NCBI GenBank assembly: GCA_903847315.1
Contig: CAINDG010000032.1
Coordinates: 1-52,774, forward strand
DNA length: 52,774 bases
Direction: 5' to 3'
Source: an uncultured Planctomycetota bacterium
GTDB lineage: Bacteria > Planctomycetota > Phycisphaerae > Sedimentisphaerales > UBA12454
Below, piece by piece: positions 1-9,658 of the stretch (position 1 is the first letter of the stretch; each line of letters opens with the position of its first letter). The notes beneath the pieces are model-generated. The model made no database searches. It saw only the letters and a list, made by a program, of their open reading frames with translations, and was not told the origin of the DNA. The position numbers were made by a program, and so were the translations under genes.

Positions 1-752
1 GTTCTGTCGCTGACGCGAGCTGCCTGCTGCATATTATGAGTAACTATCACGATTGTATAAGATTTTTGAAGCTGGGCAATGAGGTCTTCTATTTTGCCTG
101 TGGCCAGCGGGTCAAGCGCAGAACAGGGTTCATCCATCAGTATAATACGCGGCTGTGTCGCCAGGGCGCGAGCGATACAAAGCCTTTGCTGCTGACCGCC
201 GGATAGGGCAAGAGCAGATTTTTTCAGGTCGTCTTTAACCTCTTCCCAAATAGCTGCGGATTTAAGACTTCTTTCAACAATATTTTCAAGCTCGGACTGT
301 TTTCTTACGCCCTGTAATCCCGGGCCGTACGCGACATTGTCAAAGATGCTCTTGGGAAATGGATTCGGTTTTTGAAAAACCATTCCTATGTGCTGGCGAA
401 GACTGATGAGATTGACTTTTTTGTCGTAAATATCCTGGTTATATACCGTTAATTTTCCTTCGCTGCGGGTATGAGGAATAAGGTCGTTCATTCGGTTTAT
501 ACTTCGCAGAAAAGTGCTTTTACCGCAGCCGCTCGGTCCGATTATAGCGGTTACGCAGCGGGGATATATATTCATAGTTATATTCTTCACACCAACTTTA
601 TCGCCGTAATAAAAACTGAAATCTTCAGCGATGATTTCAGCGGAAGGCATGTTTTCGACACAGGAAACAGGTTTCGACAGATTTTCTATCCCTGAAATTT
701 TTATCGTCTGTTTGTTATTCGTTTTATTCATTTTTAGAATCAAGTCCTGCAT
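1..752 (-). CDS. pstB: PstB, phosphate ABC transporter ATP-binding protein (C-terminus cut by window edge)
   Basis: This is the ATPase of the high-affinity phosphate importer; it would dock on the cytoplasmic face of PstA/PstC. Translation of the minus strand shows Walker [10 protein letters not shown], a Q-loop in FQKPNPFP, the ABC signature LSGGQQQR, Walker B IILMDEP and the switch histidine in VTHN. The gene runs off the left edge just after the H-loop, so only a short C-terminal part is missing. I chose the ATG at 752, three bases after the pstA stop; an in-frame ATG at 731 with an AGGA upstream is an alternative. It is the fourth gene of a pstSCAB operon. Family assignment is near certain; the start is not. 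Confidence 0.96.
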   Translation of the reverse strand, partial: MQDLILKMNKTNNKQTIKISGIENLSKPVSCVENMPSAEIIAEDFSFYYGDKVGVKNITMNIYPRCVTAIIGPSGCGKSTFLRSINRMNDLIPHTRSEGKLTVYNQDIYDKKVNLISLRQHIGMVFQKPNPFPKSIFDNVAYGPGLQGVRKQSELENIVERSLKSAAIWEEVKDDLKKSALALSGGQQQRLCIARALATQPRIILMDEPCSALDPLATGKIEDLIAQLQKSYTIVIVTHNMQQAARVSDR

Positions 753-755
753 TTT

Positions 756-2381
756 TTAATGTCCATGAAGCTTTTTAAAAAGGCGCGAGCGTAAAATAAT
801 TGCCGAAGTATTCAGGCAAAGGACTAATATTACGAGTGTCGCGACCATTCCATATTGATTATGCGGAACCATTGCGGCCAGACGGTCACCAACGGCCATA
901 TCATAACTTCCATAAGAAAGAGTTCTGGTAGAATGAAAAATTGATGACGGAACAGGCCCAAGTGCAACGGCTCCGGTAAATAGAATAGGGGCAGTTTCTC
1001 CGGCCACGCGGCTAATACTTAGTATTACTCCTGTAAGAATACCGGGCATCGCGGCCGGCAATGTTACGGACATAAAGGTCTTAAAGTTGCTCGCTCCCAG
1101 GGCAAGTGAAGCTTCTTTATAGGTCAGGGGCACCGCCTTGATTGCTTCTTCGCTGGAGCGAATCATTACAGGCAGCGTCAGTATGCTCAATGTCAAAGAG
1201 GCCGTGAGAATACAGGGTTTCGAAGAGAATCCTAAAAAAGGCAGGAGAAACAGCACGAAAAATGCCAAACCAAAAAGCCCGAAAATAATGCTCGGTACTC
1301 CCGCCAGAGAATTTATACACATCCGAATTATTTTGACTACAAAGTTATCAGTAGTGCATTCAGTCAGATATGCGGCTGATATAATGCCGAGCGGTATTAC
1401 AAAAACCATACTCAAAAGCGTCAATAGCAATGTACCGAGAATTTCCGGCCCGATGCCGCCGAAGTAATGGCCGGGTGTGCTGTCGTCGATAAAATACTGC
1501 CAGTAAAATCGCCATTGAGGTTTTAGCATTTTTTCGAGATTATCTTTTATGTAGCCAAAGAGCGGTTCAATTTCTGTACCTGCAAATTCTTTCGCACGTT
1601 CTGTTCTGATTTTTACAAGGGACTTGCCTGACTTTTGTGAAACCCATTGTTCTTTCCACAGGAGATTATCCATTAACTTTTCCGCTAAATCCCAGCGGGT
1701 TGCGCCGAATTGATTCATAGCGGTGGCGGGCAGTGCTTCGCCGGGGCGAGGCCCTAAAAGCTGTGTCAGCAAATCTTCCATTTCCCCAACAGCCTGAACA
1801 TACTGAAGATGTTTGGCAAAATCAATTTTTTCCACCGCCTTTTGAAAATCTGCGGCTATTCTGAAGAAATCCCCGGCAGAAGTGCCTTTGAATCTTTCGT
1901 CATCGGCATATCCCATTACGAAGCTGGTACATTTGGCGATTTGAACTTTGTCGGTACTGGCAAAAGCGGTCTGGAGCCTGTCGCGAATGTCTTTGAGTAA
2001 TGAACGTGTCTCGGTATATTGCTGCGGCGTTAATTTCTTGTAGCTAAGTTCCTGGCCGCAATCGCGGTATATTTTTCTAACCTGCTCAGTAAGAGCATCG
2101 GTGTCAATGCCGCTTTTAAATTTGTTTATAGTATCATATACCTTTTGCCGCACGGGAGCGATTTCGCTAATTTCGGCGGTTAGATTCGTTTCATTGCCGC
2201 GGTTTAACAGTGCCATCTGCATTTTGCGAAATTCGATGGTATCCCTGAATACAACTGCGTTTGTTCCCCGCGACAATATCGGCCCAAGTATCAACAGCAG
2301 TAAAATTACAATTACGAACACCGTTAGCCAGGTTATGGCTGTAAATATTTTATCCAGAATACAGCGTATAATAATTTTCAT
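756..2381 (-). CDS. pstA: PstA, phosphate ABC transporter permease with a large N-terminal insertion
   Basis: This is a membrane permease subunit of the phosphate importer. The C-terminal part, from about residue 300, is a normal PstA core with several membrane helices and the coupling motif around EAxxALGAS (about residues 425-435). At 541 residues it is roughly 240 longer than a typical PstA. The extra length lies between the first membrane helix (about residues 10-35) and the second (about 310-335), and is hydrophilic and helix-rich, so probably extracytoplasmic. It starts with an ATGA overlap on pstC, so the two are translationally coupled. Identity as PstA is secure from the core and the operon; the role of the insertion is unknown. 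Confidence 0.95.
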   Translation of the reverse strand: MKIIIRCILDKIFTAITWLTVFVIVILLLLILGPILSRGTNAVVFRDTIEFRKMQMALLNRGNETNLTAEISEIAPVRQKVYDTINKFKSGIDTDALTEQVRKIYRDCGQELSYKKLTPQQYTETRSLLKDIRDRLQTAFASTDKVQIAKCTSFVMGYADDERFKGTSAGDFFRIAADFQKAVEKIDFAKHLQYVQAVGEMEDLLTQLLGPRPGEALPATAMNQFGATRWDLAEKLMDNLLWKEQWVSQKSGKSLVKIRTERAKEFAGTEIEPLFGYIKDNLEKMLKPQWRFYWQYFIDDSTPGHYFGGIGPEILGTLLLTLLSMVFVIPLGIISAAYLTECTTDNFVVKIIRMCINSLAGVPSIIFGLFGLAFFVLFLLPFLGFSSKPCILTASLTLSILTLPVMIRSSEEAIKAVPLTYKEASLALGASNFKTFMSVTLPAAMPGILTGVILSISRVAGETAPILFTGAVALGPVPSSIFHSTRTLSYGSYDMAVGDRLAAMVPHNQYGMVATLVILVLCLNTSAIILRSRLFKKLHGH

Positions 2382-3358
2382 TTACGTATTCCCGATTTTT
2401 TTGCCGCCTGCGTTAGAAAATACTCGCTGAGCAGATTAAGACACAGGGTCATAATCAGCAGAAGCAGCCCTATGGTGAAAAGCGACCTGTAATGGTCGGA
2501 GCCTTTTGCGGTTTCGCCCATATCGCCGGCAATGGTAGCGGTCATTGTGCGGATAGATTGAGATAAATCCCACCACGGATGCGGAATCTGACTGGCATTT
2601 CCGGAAGCCATCCAGACAACCATAGTTTCGCCGATGGCTCTCATCATTCCGAGTATAATCGCGGCGATAATGCCGCTGTGGGCGGCGGGAATAACCACTT
2701 TAAAAACTGTTTCCATTCGTGTGGCGCCGAGGCCGTAAGAAGCCTCCCTCAGTTCTCTGCCGACAGCGGATATGGAATCCTGTGCGACGCTTACTATCGT
2801 GGGAAGCGCCATTACCGCCAGCACAAATGAAGCGTTCAGAGCGTTTACGCCGGTGGTAAATCCTAATTTTCGCTGCATCCACGGAGCCAGAACCATAATG
2901 GCAAAAAACCCGTAAGCCACTGATGGTATCGCGGCGAGAAGCTCTATTACCGGCTTTACAAAAGTTTGTATTTTGAAGGAAACAATATCGCTGAGAAACA
3001 CAGCAGCAAGAATTCCAGTCGGCACAGCAAAAAGCAGGGCGGCAGCAGTTACGTAAAATGAACCGACTATTAAAGCTAACGCGCCGAACTGTGGTTTTTC
3101 AGCCTGCGGATACCAGCCGGTGTTTGTCAGAAACTCGGTCAAATTGAATTTCTGCAGGAAAGGCAATGACTCCCTGATGATAAAAAAGAAAATCAGAAGG
3201 ACTGACAGTACGGACGTGCAGGTTATAAGAAAAAGTATTGTCCGGCCGACATAAAGACTCAGAAAATTTCCAAGACCTTGTCCGTAACTAAGAACCAACG
3301 GCTGATGTTTGACATCAGCCGTTGGGGACAAAACCTGATTTATTTGGCTATCATTCAT
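2378..3358 (-). CDS. pstC: PstC, phosphate ABC transporter permease
   Basis: This is the second permease of the phosphate importer. It has 326 residues, the usual size. It has a cytoplasmic N-terminus, a first membrane helix at about residues 35-60, a periplasmic stretch around FNLTEFLTNTGWYP, and a BPD-type permease core with the coupling helix around ELREASYGLGATRMET. It lies 8 bp after the pstS stop and overlaps pstA by 4 bp, as expected for a pstSCAB operon under the Pho promoter at 4217-4270. No unusual features are seen. Confidence 0.96.
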   Translation of the reverse strand: MNDSQINQVLSPTADVKHQPLVLSYGQGLGNFLSLYVGRTILFLITCTSVLSVLLIFFFIIRESLPFLQKFNLTEFLTNTGWYPQAEKPQFGALALIVGSFYVTAAALLFAVPTGILAAVFLSDIVSFKIQTFVKPVIELLAAIPSVAYGFFAIMVLAPWMQRKLGFTTGVNALNASFVLAVMALPTIVSVAQDSISAVGRELREASYGLGATRMETVFKVVIPAAHSGIIAAIILGMMRAIGETMVVWMASGNASQIPHPWWDLSQSIRTMTATIAGDMGETAKGSDHYRSLFTIGLLLLIMTLCLNLLSEYFLTQAAKKSGIRK

Positions 3359-3366
3359 AACAGCTA

Positions 3367-4194
3367 TTAGTAGTGAGTTACAGGGACGAATCCTTTAGCA
3401 TTGATTATTTCCTGCCCCTTTTCGCTTAGATAGAAAGTGCAGAAATTATAGCTCAGCGAGCCAAGTTCAGGGAAACCGTTTGTAAACAGGAACAACGGTC
3501 TTGATAATGAATATGTTCCATTGGTGATAGTTTCTTTGGATGGCATAATGCCATTTACTTTCAGACCCTTAACTTCCGCATCAAGAAATCCTATTCCCAC
3601 ATATCCGATTGCTCCAGGCGTGGTTTTAACGCGGGCGTGGACCTGTGGATTAGAGCTGACATATTCAACGCCGGCATCCATTTTTACTTTTTTCATTATA
3701 AAGTGGTCGAATGTTTCGTAAGTTCCCGAAGAAGTGTCTCTGCTGACAACAACGATAGGCATATCGGGACCGCCCAGCTCTTTCCAGTTTTTAATTTTGC
3801 CTATATATATATCGTGGATTTGCTGGGTGCTGAGGTCCGTAACCGGATTGGAAGGATGAACAATCATACAGACGCCATCCAATGCTATTGTATGAGCAAC
3901 CGGCATTACGCCTTTATCGACTGCTGCCGTGAATTCTTCGAGTTTCATAAAACGGCTCATCATCGCGATGTCGCAGCGTTTATCAATAAGAGCTGCCGCG
4001 CCGTTTCCGCTGCCGTTTTTCGTTACTGTGATTTTAATGTCCGGGTAAGTCTTGTTGAAAGCCTCCGTAAACGCATCAGCGATAGGCCCAACCGTTGTTG
4101 AGCCTTCGATTTGTAGGGCTTTATCGGCGGCAATCAGCTTTGTGACCGATACCAGCGACAACATTATCAATCCGCATACAATCAGTTTCTTCAT
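3367..4194 (-). CDS. pstS: PstS, periplasmic phosphate-binding protein
   Basis: This is the substrate-binding protein that delivers phosphate to PstC/PstA. It has 275 residues. A signal peptide covers about residues 1-22 (positive start MKK, hydrophobic core, A-A cleavage region), so it is exported. Recognisable PstS motifs are GSTTVGPIADAF near the N-terminus, the NGSGNGAAALIDKRCDIAMMSR region, and RDTSSGTYETF, the phosphate-contacting segment. A GGAG Shine-Dalgarno sits about 9 bp before the ATG. It is the first gene of the pst operon and follows a four-hexamer Pho-box-like promoter. Confidence 0.96.
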   Translation of the reverse strand: MKKLIVCGLIMLSLVSVTKLIAADKALQIEGSTTVGPIADAFTEAFNKTYPDIKITVTKNGSGNGAAALIDKRCDIAMMSRFMKLEEFTAAVDKGVMPVAHTIALDGVCMIVHPSNPVTDLSTQQIHDIYIGKIKNWKELGGPDMPIVVVSRDTSSGTYETFDHFIMKKVKMDAGVEYVSSNPQVHARVKTTPGAIGYVGIGFLDAEVKGLKVNGIMPSKETITNGTYSLSRPLFLFTNGFPELGSLSYNFCTFYLSEKGQEIINAKGFVPVTHY

Positions 4195-4216
4195 AATTTT
4201 GTTCTCCTTTACTTAT

Positions 4217-4270
4217 ACTATACGTTTTAATTGTTAGGATTTTGTTAAGACAATATTAATATTTTGTTAA
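4217..4270 (-). promoter_or_regulatory. Pho-box array and -10 of the pstSCAB promoter
   Basis: Read on the minus strand, four hexamers TTAACA, TTAATA, TTAACA and CTAACA are separated by exactly 5 bp each (plus-strand positions 4265-4270, 4254-4259, 4243-4248, 4232-4237). Nine bp further comes TATAGT (4217-4222), a good -10. The 11-bp spacing is that of known PhoB/PhoP direct-repeat sites, and the hexamer matches the TTAACA type described for Bacillus PhoP. The same geometry recurs at three other promoters in this window. Regulation by the local PhoB is inferred. Confidence 0.85.
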
Positions 4271-4276
4271 ACATTT

Positions 4277-5596
4277 TTAGAATTTGAAAACCAGATCTGC
4301 CATAAGCCGGCGATAAGGGTCATTCTCTGCTCCTTTTTGGGTAAGGAAATAGGTAATAACGCCCTGGATATTTCTGGTAAATTGATATTTGCCGCAAAAC
4401 ATGTGCCCCTTGCCATCGGTTCCGCCGCCGATGAAATCAGAATCGGTCAAAACACCTACAACGGCATCTTTCTGAACATCGCGGTAGTTATAGCCCAATT
4501 CCCAGGAACCCGGCTCTTTAGCTTTGTTAAATGTTGTTCCAATCAGCCAGCCGGTATTCTCTGCAGTTGTAGCTGCGGTATTTTTGACATAACTTCCATA
4601 TACATTTGTCGGCTTTTCCGCGAACTTAAATCCGTATTCTGCGAAGGCTTCCATAACATCGTAATTCATTGTGTACATATATGGGTGACTGCTGTCAGCT
4701 CCGGTGCCGCTCATAGTATTTCCATACTTGTTTTTGCTTGTGCCGTTAGAGTTGTATAATCCTTCTTTGCCTTCGAGGTCGCTAAATGCATAAAGACTTA
4801 AACCGCCGAGCAAATAATCTTTGTTTGCAAAATCGTGTTTCAGGTAACTCTGGATGCCCCATATCGCTGCTCCGCCGGAAGCGCCTGCGCCCGCATCTGC
4901 CCTAAGCCAGAATCCGCCGCCGTTTACGTATAAAGTGTTGTTGGAATCTGCAAAAGGCATTACATACTTCGCAGCGATACCTTCCGGATTAACATCATCG
5001 TCCCAGACAAGTTGATTGCCGCCTGCTCTGTAAAACGGATTAGGCATTTTTCCGCCGTAAATATTTAAGCGATTTTCATATTTTTTTGGATGCCAATTGA
5101 AATAGGCAAGGTCGAGCCAGACATCTTTCTTGGCAAAACCGTTATCGAGAGACTGGTTTGTCGAAGCTGGGTCAGAAGCGCCTGTGGCGAGTCTAAAGCC
5201 CAAATCCCAGTCTTCATTGACTTTTACATCTATTCCCAATCTTGCGCGGATACGGTTATTATTTTTTCCTGGCTGTTCCTTCTCGTTACTCTTTGAATTG
5301 ACTGTTTCGTGGCGGTATCGAAAATCGCCGTTGAGCTTGATTTTTTCGGCCCATTTAAGGCTGTCCGGAATAATGTCAGCTTTTTTTTCGTTTACTACTT
5401 GTGTTACTTTTTGCTGAATAACCTCATCTTGCTTGTTTTGCTGCGATTCGAGCTTTTCAATTTTTTGCTGCATCTCCTGCAGCATTTTGTTTTGCTCTGC
5501 CAGTTGCTGCTTCAATTCACTGACATCATCGGCCTTTACAGCAGCGGGGCCGATAAAAAATAGAAGCATAACCATACATACAATTCCTTTTTTCAT
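4277..5596 (-). CDS. Putative outer-membrane porin, probably for phosphate
   Basis: This 439-residue exported protein has a signal peptide (about residues 1-22, ending VKA-DD), then a glutamine-rich coiled coil at about residues 25-65 that could trimerise or span the periplasm. A beta-strand-rich region follows with alternating hydrophobic residues and ends in a terminal phenylalanine (LVFKF), typical of outer-membrane barrels. The pattern after the coiled coil (LNGDFRYRHE, RARLGIDVKVNEDWDLGFRL) fits the family annotated as putative porin. It lies just upstream of pstS on the same strand and has its own Pho-box promoter at 5669-5740, so phosphate or anion uptake is the best guess. An AGGAGG site precedes the ATG. 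Substrate is inferred only from context. Confidence 0.8.
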   Translation of the reverse strand: MKKGIVCMVMLLFFIGPAAVKADDVSELKQQLAEQNKMLQEMQQKIEKLESQQNKQDEVIQQKVTQVVNEKKADIIPDSLKWAEKIKLNGDFRYRHETVNSKSNEKEQPGKNNNRIRARLGIDVKVNEDWDLGFRLATGASDPASTNQSLDNGFAKKDVWLDLAYFNWHPKKYENRLNIYGGKMPNPFYRAGGNQLVWDDDVNPEGIAAKYVMPFADSNNTLYVNGGGFWLRADAGAGASGGAAIWGIQSYLKHDFANKDYLLGGLSLYAFSDLEGKEGLYNSNGTSKNKYGNTMSGTGADSSHPYMYTMNYDVMEAFAEYGFKFAEKPTNVYGSYVKNTAATTAENTGWLIGTTFNKAKEPGSWELGYNYRDVQKDAVVGVLTDSDFIGGGTDGKGHMFCGKYQFTRNIQGVITYFLTQKGAENDPYRRLMADLVFKF

Positions 5597-5668
5597 TATA
5601 ACCTCCTAATCAGAAAAACATCCAGTCTTTTGCTTGGCAGGCCAATCCTGAAAAGCAATTTTGCAAGT

Positions 5669-5740
5669 AAACTACTTAAAAATTGTTAAAGAAATGTTTA
5701 ATAACAGTTAGATTTTGGTTAATTGTTATATTCTGGTTAG
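5669..5740 (-). promoter_or_regulatory. Pho-box array of the porin promoter
   Basis: On the minus strand TTAACC, CTAACT, TAAACA and TTAACA occur every 11 bp (plus-strand 5717-5722, 5706-5711, 5695-5700, 5684-5689). They are followed after 9 bp by TAGTTT (5669-5674) as a -10 candidate. Two further hexamers, CTAACC (5735-5740) and ATAACA (5724-5729), are 11 bp apart but 7 bp out of register with the main set. Spacing and layout match the pstS, phoB and prepilin promoters. Confidence 0.8.
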
Positions 5741-5755
5741 GATTTAGATAAAGTA

Positions 5756-5784
5756 GCAGGTGCATTCTTATCGAATGCACCTGC
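5756..5784 (-). terminator. Strong hairpin downstream of the PstS-like dockerin gene
   Basis: A perfect 12-bp inverted repeat (GCAGGTGCATTC / GAATGCACCTGC) with a 5-nt loop lies 47 bp past the stop of the dockerin gene and upstream of the porin promoter. There is no long T-run on the minus strand (TACTTTATC follows), so it may be an imperfect intrinsic terminator or an mRNA-end stabilising hairpin. Confidence 0.6.
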
Positions 5785-5830
5785 ACGTCTTCCCTCTTCC
5801 TGCTGGATGCTTCATTTATCCATTGCCTGC

Positions 5831-8440
5831 CTACCAGTTTTGTGCCATAGTCGCAAAATCAACAAAATTGACGCTGCCGCTGTGATTGTAATCCATTCCT
5901 TCGCACCACGACGGTGATGAGCAGGTTTCGAGCCAATGGCTTGCGAATTTTTGCAAAAGAGTCATTCTATACATATTCAGGTCGTCTGAAGTAACATAAC
6001 CATCGCCGTTAATGTCGCCCTGTGCCCAGCCCATGCCTGGGCCTTTGCCCATATTGGCGATTATGATATCCCTGTCAGTGGCATCAATTTTGCCGTCGAG
6101 ATTGACATCGCCGTAATCAGTTCCGAGGATATCCTTCACAATTACATCAACATCATGGCGGTCAACCTTTAAATCGCCATTCATATCGCAACTCAGGTCC
6201 ATCCAGGCGGCATCATCAAGATTATTCCAGTCAAGGACGTTGGAACGTACATTTGGATTGATTGGAAGTGTCTGTCCGAGAGCCGCTGCCTTTAAGCCGC
6301 CTCGCAGAACCTTATATATATAATCGATATCCTTTGCATTGATGACGCCATCGGCCGCTACCGGACTTGCGCCTGGGGTAACCTTCATAGCATTATGGTC
6401 GACCGTATTAACCTCGGCGCCGATAAGGTCTGCTTTTGACCAGCCTGAATTCGGCTCATAAGTTCTGCCGGTGGCCAGTGTTGTACTGAAGTAATTACCA
6501 GTACCGCCGGTGGCCTTGTCAGCCTTGTCAACCTCCGCAAAACCTTTACTGCGGTCGAGTTTTCCGGTGCAGGGGTCGATTGCCAGACCATCGGCAAAAT
6601 ATCTCACGTCCTTGGCGCCAAAGTTTCCATCGCCGTCAAAATCGCCGATGATTTCAGGAATAACATAATCTTTTACTTGTCCGCCCTTGTAGCCGCCGTG
6701 GTCAACGTTTTGCTCAAATGCTCGCGGATTTTTTACTGCTTGTACCAGTTTGGGGATATCACTCATGTTGCGTTTGCCGTTATCGTCAAAATCGCCCATA
6801 ATCTTGTTTCTTTGTGACAACGTGGTGCCGCTGGTGACAACATTACCGCCATTATCGATATATGAGCCTGTCCTGTCGTCGCTGTAAGTTTGCCCGCCGG
6901 AGAGACCTATTCTTACTGGTGCCGTGCCTGATGGCTTGACAGACCCGAATGCCGGAATCGGCGAAGTGCTGAGCTCATGCGGGCTGGTTCTGATGAAATC
7001 CTGCAAATCCTGATTAAGATTGGCATTGGTTAAGAAAGAAGTCGGATTGGTGTGAGACGGCAGCGTATCAATAGCCGCCACGAGAAAATACGAGAAAGCC
7101 ATATACTCGCCCGGCATATTATAGTTAGCATTCTTTCCCGGCGAATTAACGAAATCATCGATACTTGCTGTAATATTTCTTATATAAGATGCAGCGTACG
7201 AATTAGACATCTTATAAGTTGCACAAGGGTCGGGGCTTCCTACGGTGGCGAATGTTTCGTTGCCGCCGATTCGCCAGCCGGTATTCGGGTCGCCATTGTC
7301 GAGGATATTATCAAGAGTTGGCCGGACATATTTAGTTCCGCCGATATTTTTTACGCTGCAAATTTCATATAAGCCGCCCTGAGCATCAAAATTTGCGCGG
7401 CTTGCACCGCAAAGTCCGGTATAACCAATAGCCAGGCGTCTGTTTTGGACGGCATTTTCCATTATACCTGCTCCGCCGCTATTATTGATTTGATGGGTTT
7501 TACCGAGCTTTGTTGTTGCAATGGTATCCGATTCAGAATCAAACTTATTGCCAACATTATCGCCTCTTCCCCAGCTTGGGTCGACTCCCATCGTATTCAT
7601 AGCAGCGTTGCGGGTGCCCGAACCAGAGTCGCGTGTTGCAGCCGCGAGGTTTTCGCCGTTAGGCATACGGCCGGTTACGAACAGATATTTCAAGTCTTCC
7701 GCTGCGATATTTCCGTCAGGAATTCCGACGCCCTGATTGGCAATAATCGCAATAGGAACCCACGCCAATTCTGTGTCAAATACCGTATGAGAATTTGGGT
7801 CAGTAACATTTGTATTAAGAACACCGAGACTTTTTAATTGATTGGACTGCGTAGTTGTCCAGGATTTCTGAGGATTACGGCCATAACCGACTTGTGTCGG
7901 TTTTTTGTTCCATTGAGCATCACTGTTTGCACCGTTATATACAAACCATGTCGTGGGAACGTCCATTACTGCAATGTCAATATTGCAGGGGTCAACAGGG
8001 CAACCGCCCGGCTGGCAGGGGTCTGCTATTGACTGAAGAACGCCAACATTTGCCCAGTCAACGCGGTTAATGCAGCCAAATTCTGATGGAACTGCCAGGT
8101 CGGCTCTTATCTCAGGCTTTGTGCTGTACCAGTTAACGAGGTCTGCCAGACCGGTTCCTGAGCCGACGCCGCGATATATCACGGCCCAATATGATGACCA
8201 TCCGGAAGTTGTATAAGTTGCGGCCAGTTGTTCTACGTATGGCGATGTAGTATGAAAGCCATAATAACCGTCGCCATCGGCATCGATATAATCGTTAGTC
8301 GAAGCGGGGGCATGGAAGAAATCCGCAAACAGCGTCGCGCCGCTGATGTGTACCTGATGCTCCTGAGCATAAAGAGAAGCTGTCAGTCCTCCAATCAATA
8401 ATAAAAATACCATAAACTTGTTCAAAATCATCTTCATCAT
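5831..8440 (-). CDS. Exported PstS-like protein with seven dockerin/EF-hand-type repeats
   Basis: This 869-residue protein starts at the ATG at 8440, chosen because AAAGGAG lies 6 bp upstream; the longer frame has no such site. It has a signal peptide (about residues 1-26). The N-terminal ~500 residues resemble a phosphate-binding SBP: SGATLFADFF near the start, an IDADGDGYYG loop, and RDSGSGTRNAAMN, which recalls the phosphate-contacting segment of PstS. The C-terminal ~330 residues hold seven calcium-loop repeats, for example GDFDGDGNFGAKDV, GDVNLDGKIDATDR and GDINGDGYVTSDDL, the last ending in AQNW. It follows the prepilin-like gene in the same direction under a Pho-box promoter. A role in capturing or sensing phosphate outside the cell is inferred; dockerin partners are not visible. 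Confidence 0.75.
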   Translation of the reverse strand: MMKMILNKFMVFLLLIGGLTASLYAQEHQVHISGATLFADFFHAPASTNDYIDADGDGYYGFHTTSPYVEQLAATYTTSGWSSYWAVIYRGVGSGTGLADLVNWYSTKPEIRADLAVPSEFGCINRVDWANVGVLQSIADPCQPGGCPVDPCNIDIAVMDVPTTWFVYNGANSDAQWNKKPTQVGYGRNPQKSWTTTQSNQLKSLGVLNTNVTDPNSHTVFDTELAWVPIAIIANQGVGIPDGNIAAEDLKYLFVTGRMPNGENLAAATRDSGSGTRNAAMNTMGVDPSWGRGDNVGNKFDSESDTIATTKLGKTHQINNSGGAGIMENAVQNRRLAIGYTGLCGASRANFDAQGGLYEICSVKNIGGTKYVRPTLDNILDNGDPNTGWRIGGNETFATVGSPDPCATYKMSNSYAASYIRNITASIDDFVNSPGKNANYNMPGEYMAFSYFLVAAIDTLPSHTNPTSFLTNANLNQDLQDFIRTSPHELSTSPIPAFGSVKPSGTAPVRIGLSGGQTYSDDRTGSYIDNGGNVVTSGTTLSQRNKIMGDFDDNGKRNMSDIPKLVQAVKNPRAFEQNVDHGGYKGGQVKDYVIPEIIGDFDGDGNFGAKDVRYFADGLAIDPCTGKLDRSKGFAEVDKADKATGGTGNYFSTTLATGRTYEPNSGWSKADLIGAEVNTVDHNAMKVTPGASPVAADGVINAKDIDYIYKVLRGGLKAAALGQTLPINPNVRSNVLDWNNLDDAAWMDLSCDMNGDLKVDRHDVDVIVKDILGTDYGDVNLDGKIDATDRDIIIANMGKGPGMGWAQGDINGDGYVTSDDLNMYRMTLLQKFASHWLETCSSPSWCEGMDYNHSGSVNFVDFATMAQNW

Positions 8441-8509
8441 CTCAATCTCCTTTACATAAAATAATTCTAAAATTACTGCACAATACATTTACTTTTTAAT
8501 AAATATTTA

Positions 8510-9541
8510 TTACTTCACTTCATTTCTGCCGGTTATGCTGTAAAACTTGTCACCCCATTCGTGTTTTTGCATTGTTTCAAGCACGGTTTTTCTTGAAACA
8601 TGTCCGTCCACATACAGAAAGTTGGCACAGCCGCCCATTTCACTTGTTTGACCGGGGCCCGGGTGATGTCTTCCTACCGCGTTAATCGGATGGCCGGCGC
8701 CGCCATCAAGAAGGTCTGAAGCCTGTTCAACTTCTTTAAGCGGCCTTAAACCAAAATTGCTTGTGGCCGAATTGTCGCCGTAAACATAAAATGGCGTATA
8801 TAATGGCGCCTTATAAACGGCATCACCTTTGTATCCGGTACCGATATGCGAAAACGGGAGGATAGGACGATGGCTCTTGCTTAAGATGCCGCCTTGCTGA
8901 ATGCCAAGAGCCCTCCAGTTATTATTAAATTCGGTTAAAAGAATAAGCGAGTTTGGGCTCCTCAATTCATCAATGCGTACAAATCGATTTACTCTCTGAC
9001 CGCCGGATATGAGGGTAGTGAATTTATTACGCGGTATAATAGCGGCATTTGCGGTAAGTGCCATCCGCGGCGCCTGTTTGTCGGTAAGGTCAGCTGATAG
9101 ACTCTGGCCGCCTTGGTCCACCTGGTCGGATTCCCAATCTTCATTATCTTTACCGGGGTTGGTCCGGGGAGCACCGCCCTTGTTCATAGACGGGCAGGTG
9201 AAGCATTTGGGATCAACTTTGCCCCGAGTAAACAAATACCACGACCAGTGAATATAGCCGTAAGGATGACTTGGGTCCTGGTTCTCAAGGCTGTAGCCGC
9301 CATTTGAATTTGAAGGATACAGATAAGAAGCCGGAAAATACTGGAAGTCGTTTACATAGGCCAGCATTCCCAAACCGGTTCCCCGCATATTAGCTGCACA
9401 CATCGTGGCCTGAGCTACCTTTCTGGTTTTGCTCAAGGCTGGCATTAATACGCCCAGCAGCATCGCAATGATGGCAATAACCACGAGCAGCTCAACAAGA
9501 GTAAATGCGCTTCGATTTGTTTTTCCCTGTTCTTTTTTCAA
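8510..9541 (-). CDS. Prepilin-like protein, type II secretion N-terminus with C-terminal V-D-G-H motif
   Basis: It has a class III/prepilin signal and first helix (AFTLVELLVVIAIIAMLLG), then a globular domain ending in FLYVDGHVSRKTV, the H-X9-DG-type signature abundant in Planctomycetota. I prefer the TTG at 9541 because an AAGGGAA site lies just upstream and it gives a short leader of about 15 residues. The ATG at 9616 would give a 40-residue leader and has no Shine-Dalgarno. About 343 residues. It is the first gene after a Pho-box promoter and precedes the PstS-like dockerin gene by 69 bp, so the two are probably co-transcribed. Function is unknown; a pseudopilin or surface-anchored protein is plausible. 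Confidence 0.8.
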   Translation of the reverse strand: MKKEQGKTNRSAFTLVELLVVIAIIAMLLGVLMPALSKTRKVAQATMCAANMRGTGLGMLAYVNDFQYFPASYLYPSNSNGGYSLENQDPSHPYGYIHWSWYLFTRGKVDPKCFTCPSMNKGGAPRTNPGKDNEDWESDQVDQGGQSLSADLTDKQAPRMALTANAAIIPRNKFTTLISGGQRVNRFVRIDELRSPNSLILLTEFNNNWRALGIQQGGILSKSHRPILPFSHIGTGYKGDAVYKAPLYTPFYVYGDNSATSNFGLRPLKEVEQASDLLDGGAGHPINAVGRHHPGPGQTSEMGGCANFLYVDGHVSRKTVLETMQKHEWGDKFYSITGRNEVK

Positions 9542-9658
9542 CTGAAATTCCCTTTCTTTAAGCCTCCAAAGATTATGTTTATTACTGTACTTCCTTGTTA
9601 TTTTTACATTTGGCATTGGTTTATAATCTTTAGTAAAAAAACAAATTCTTAGGGTGAT

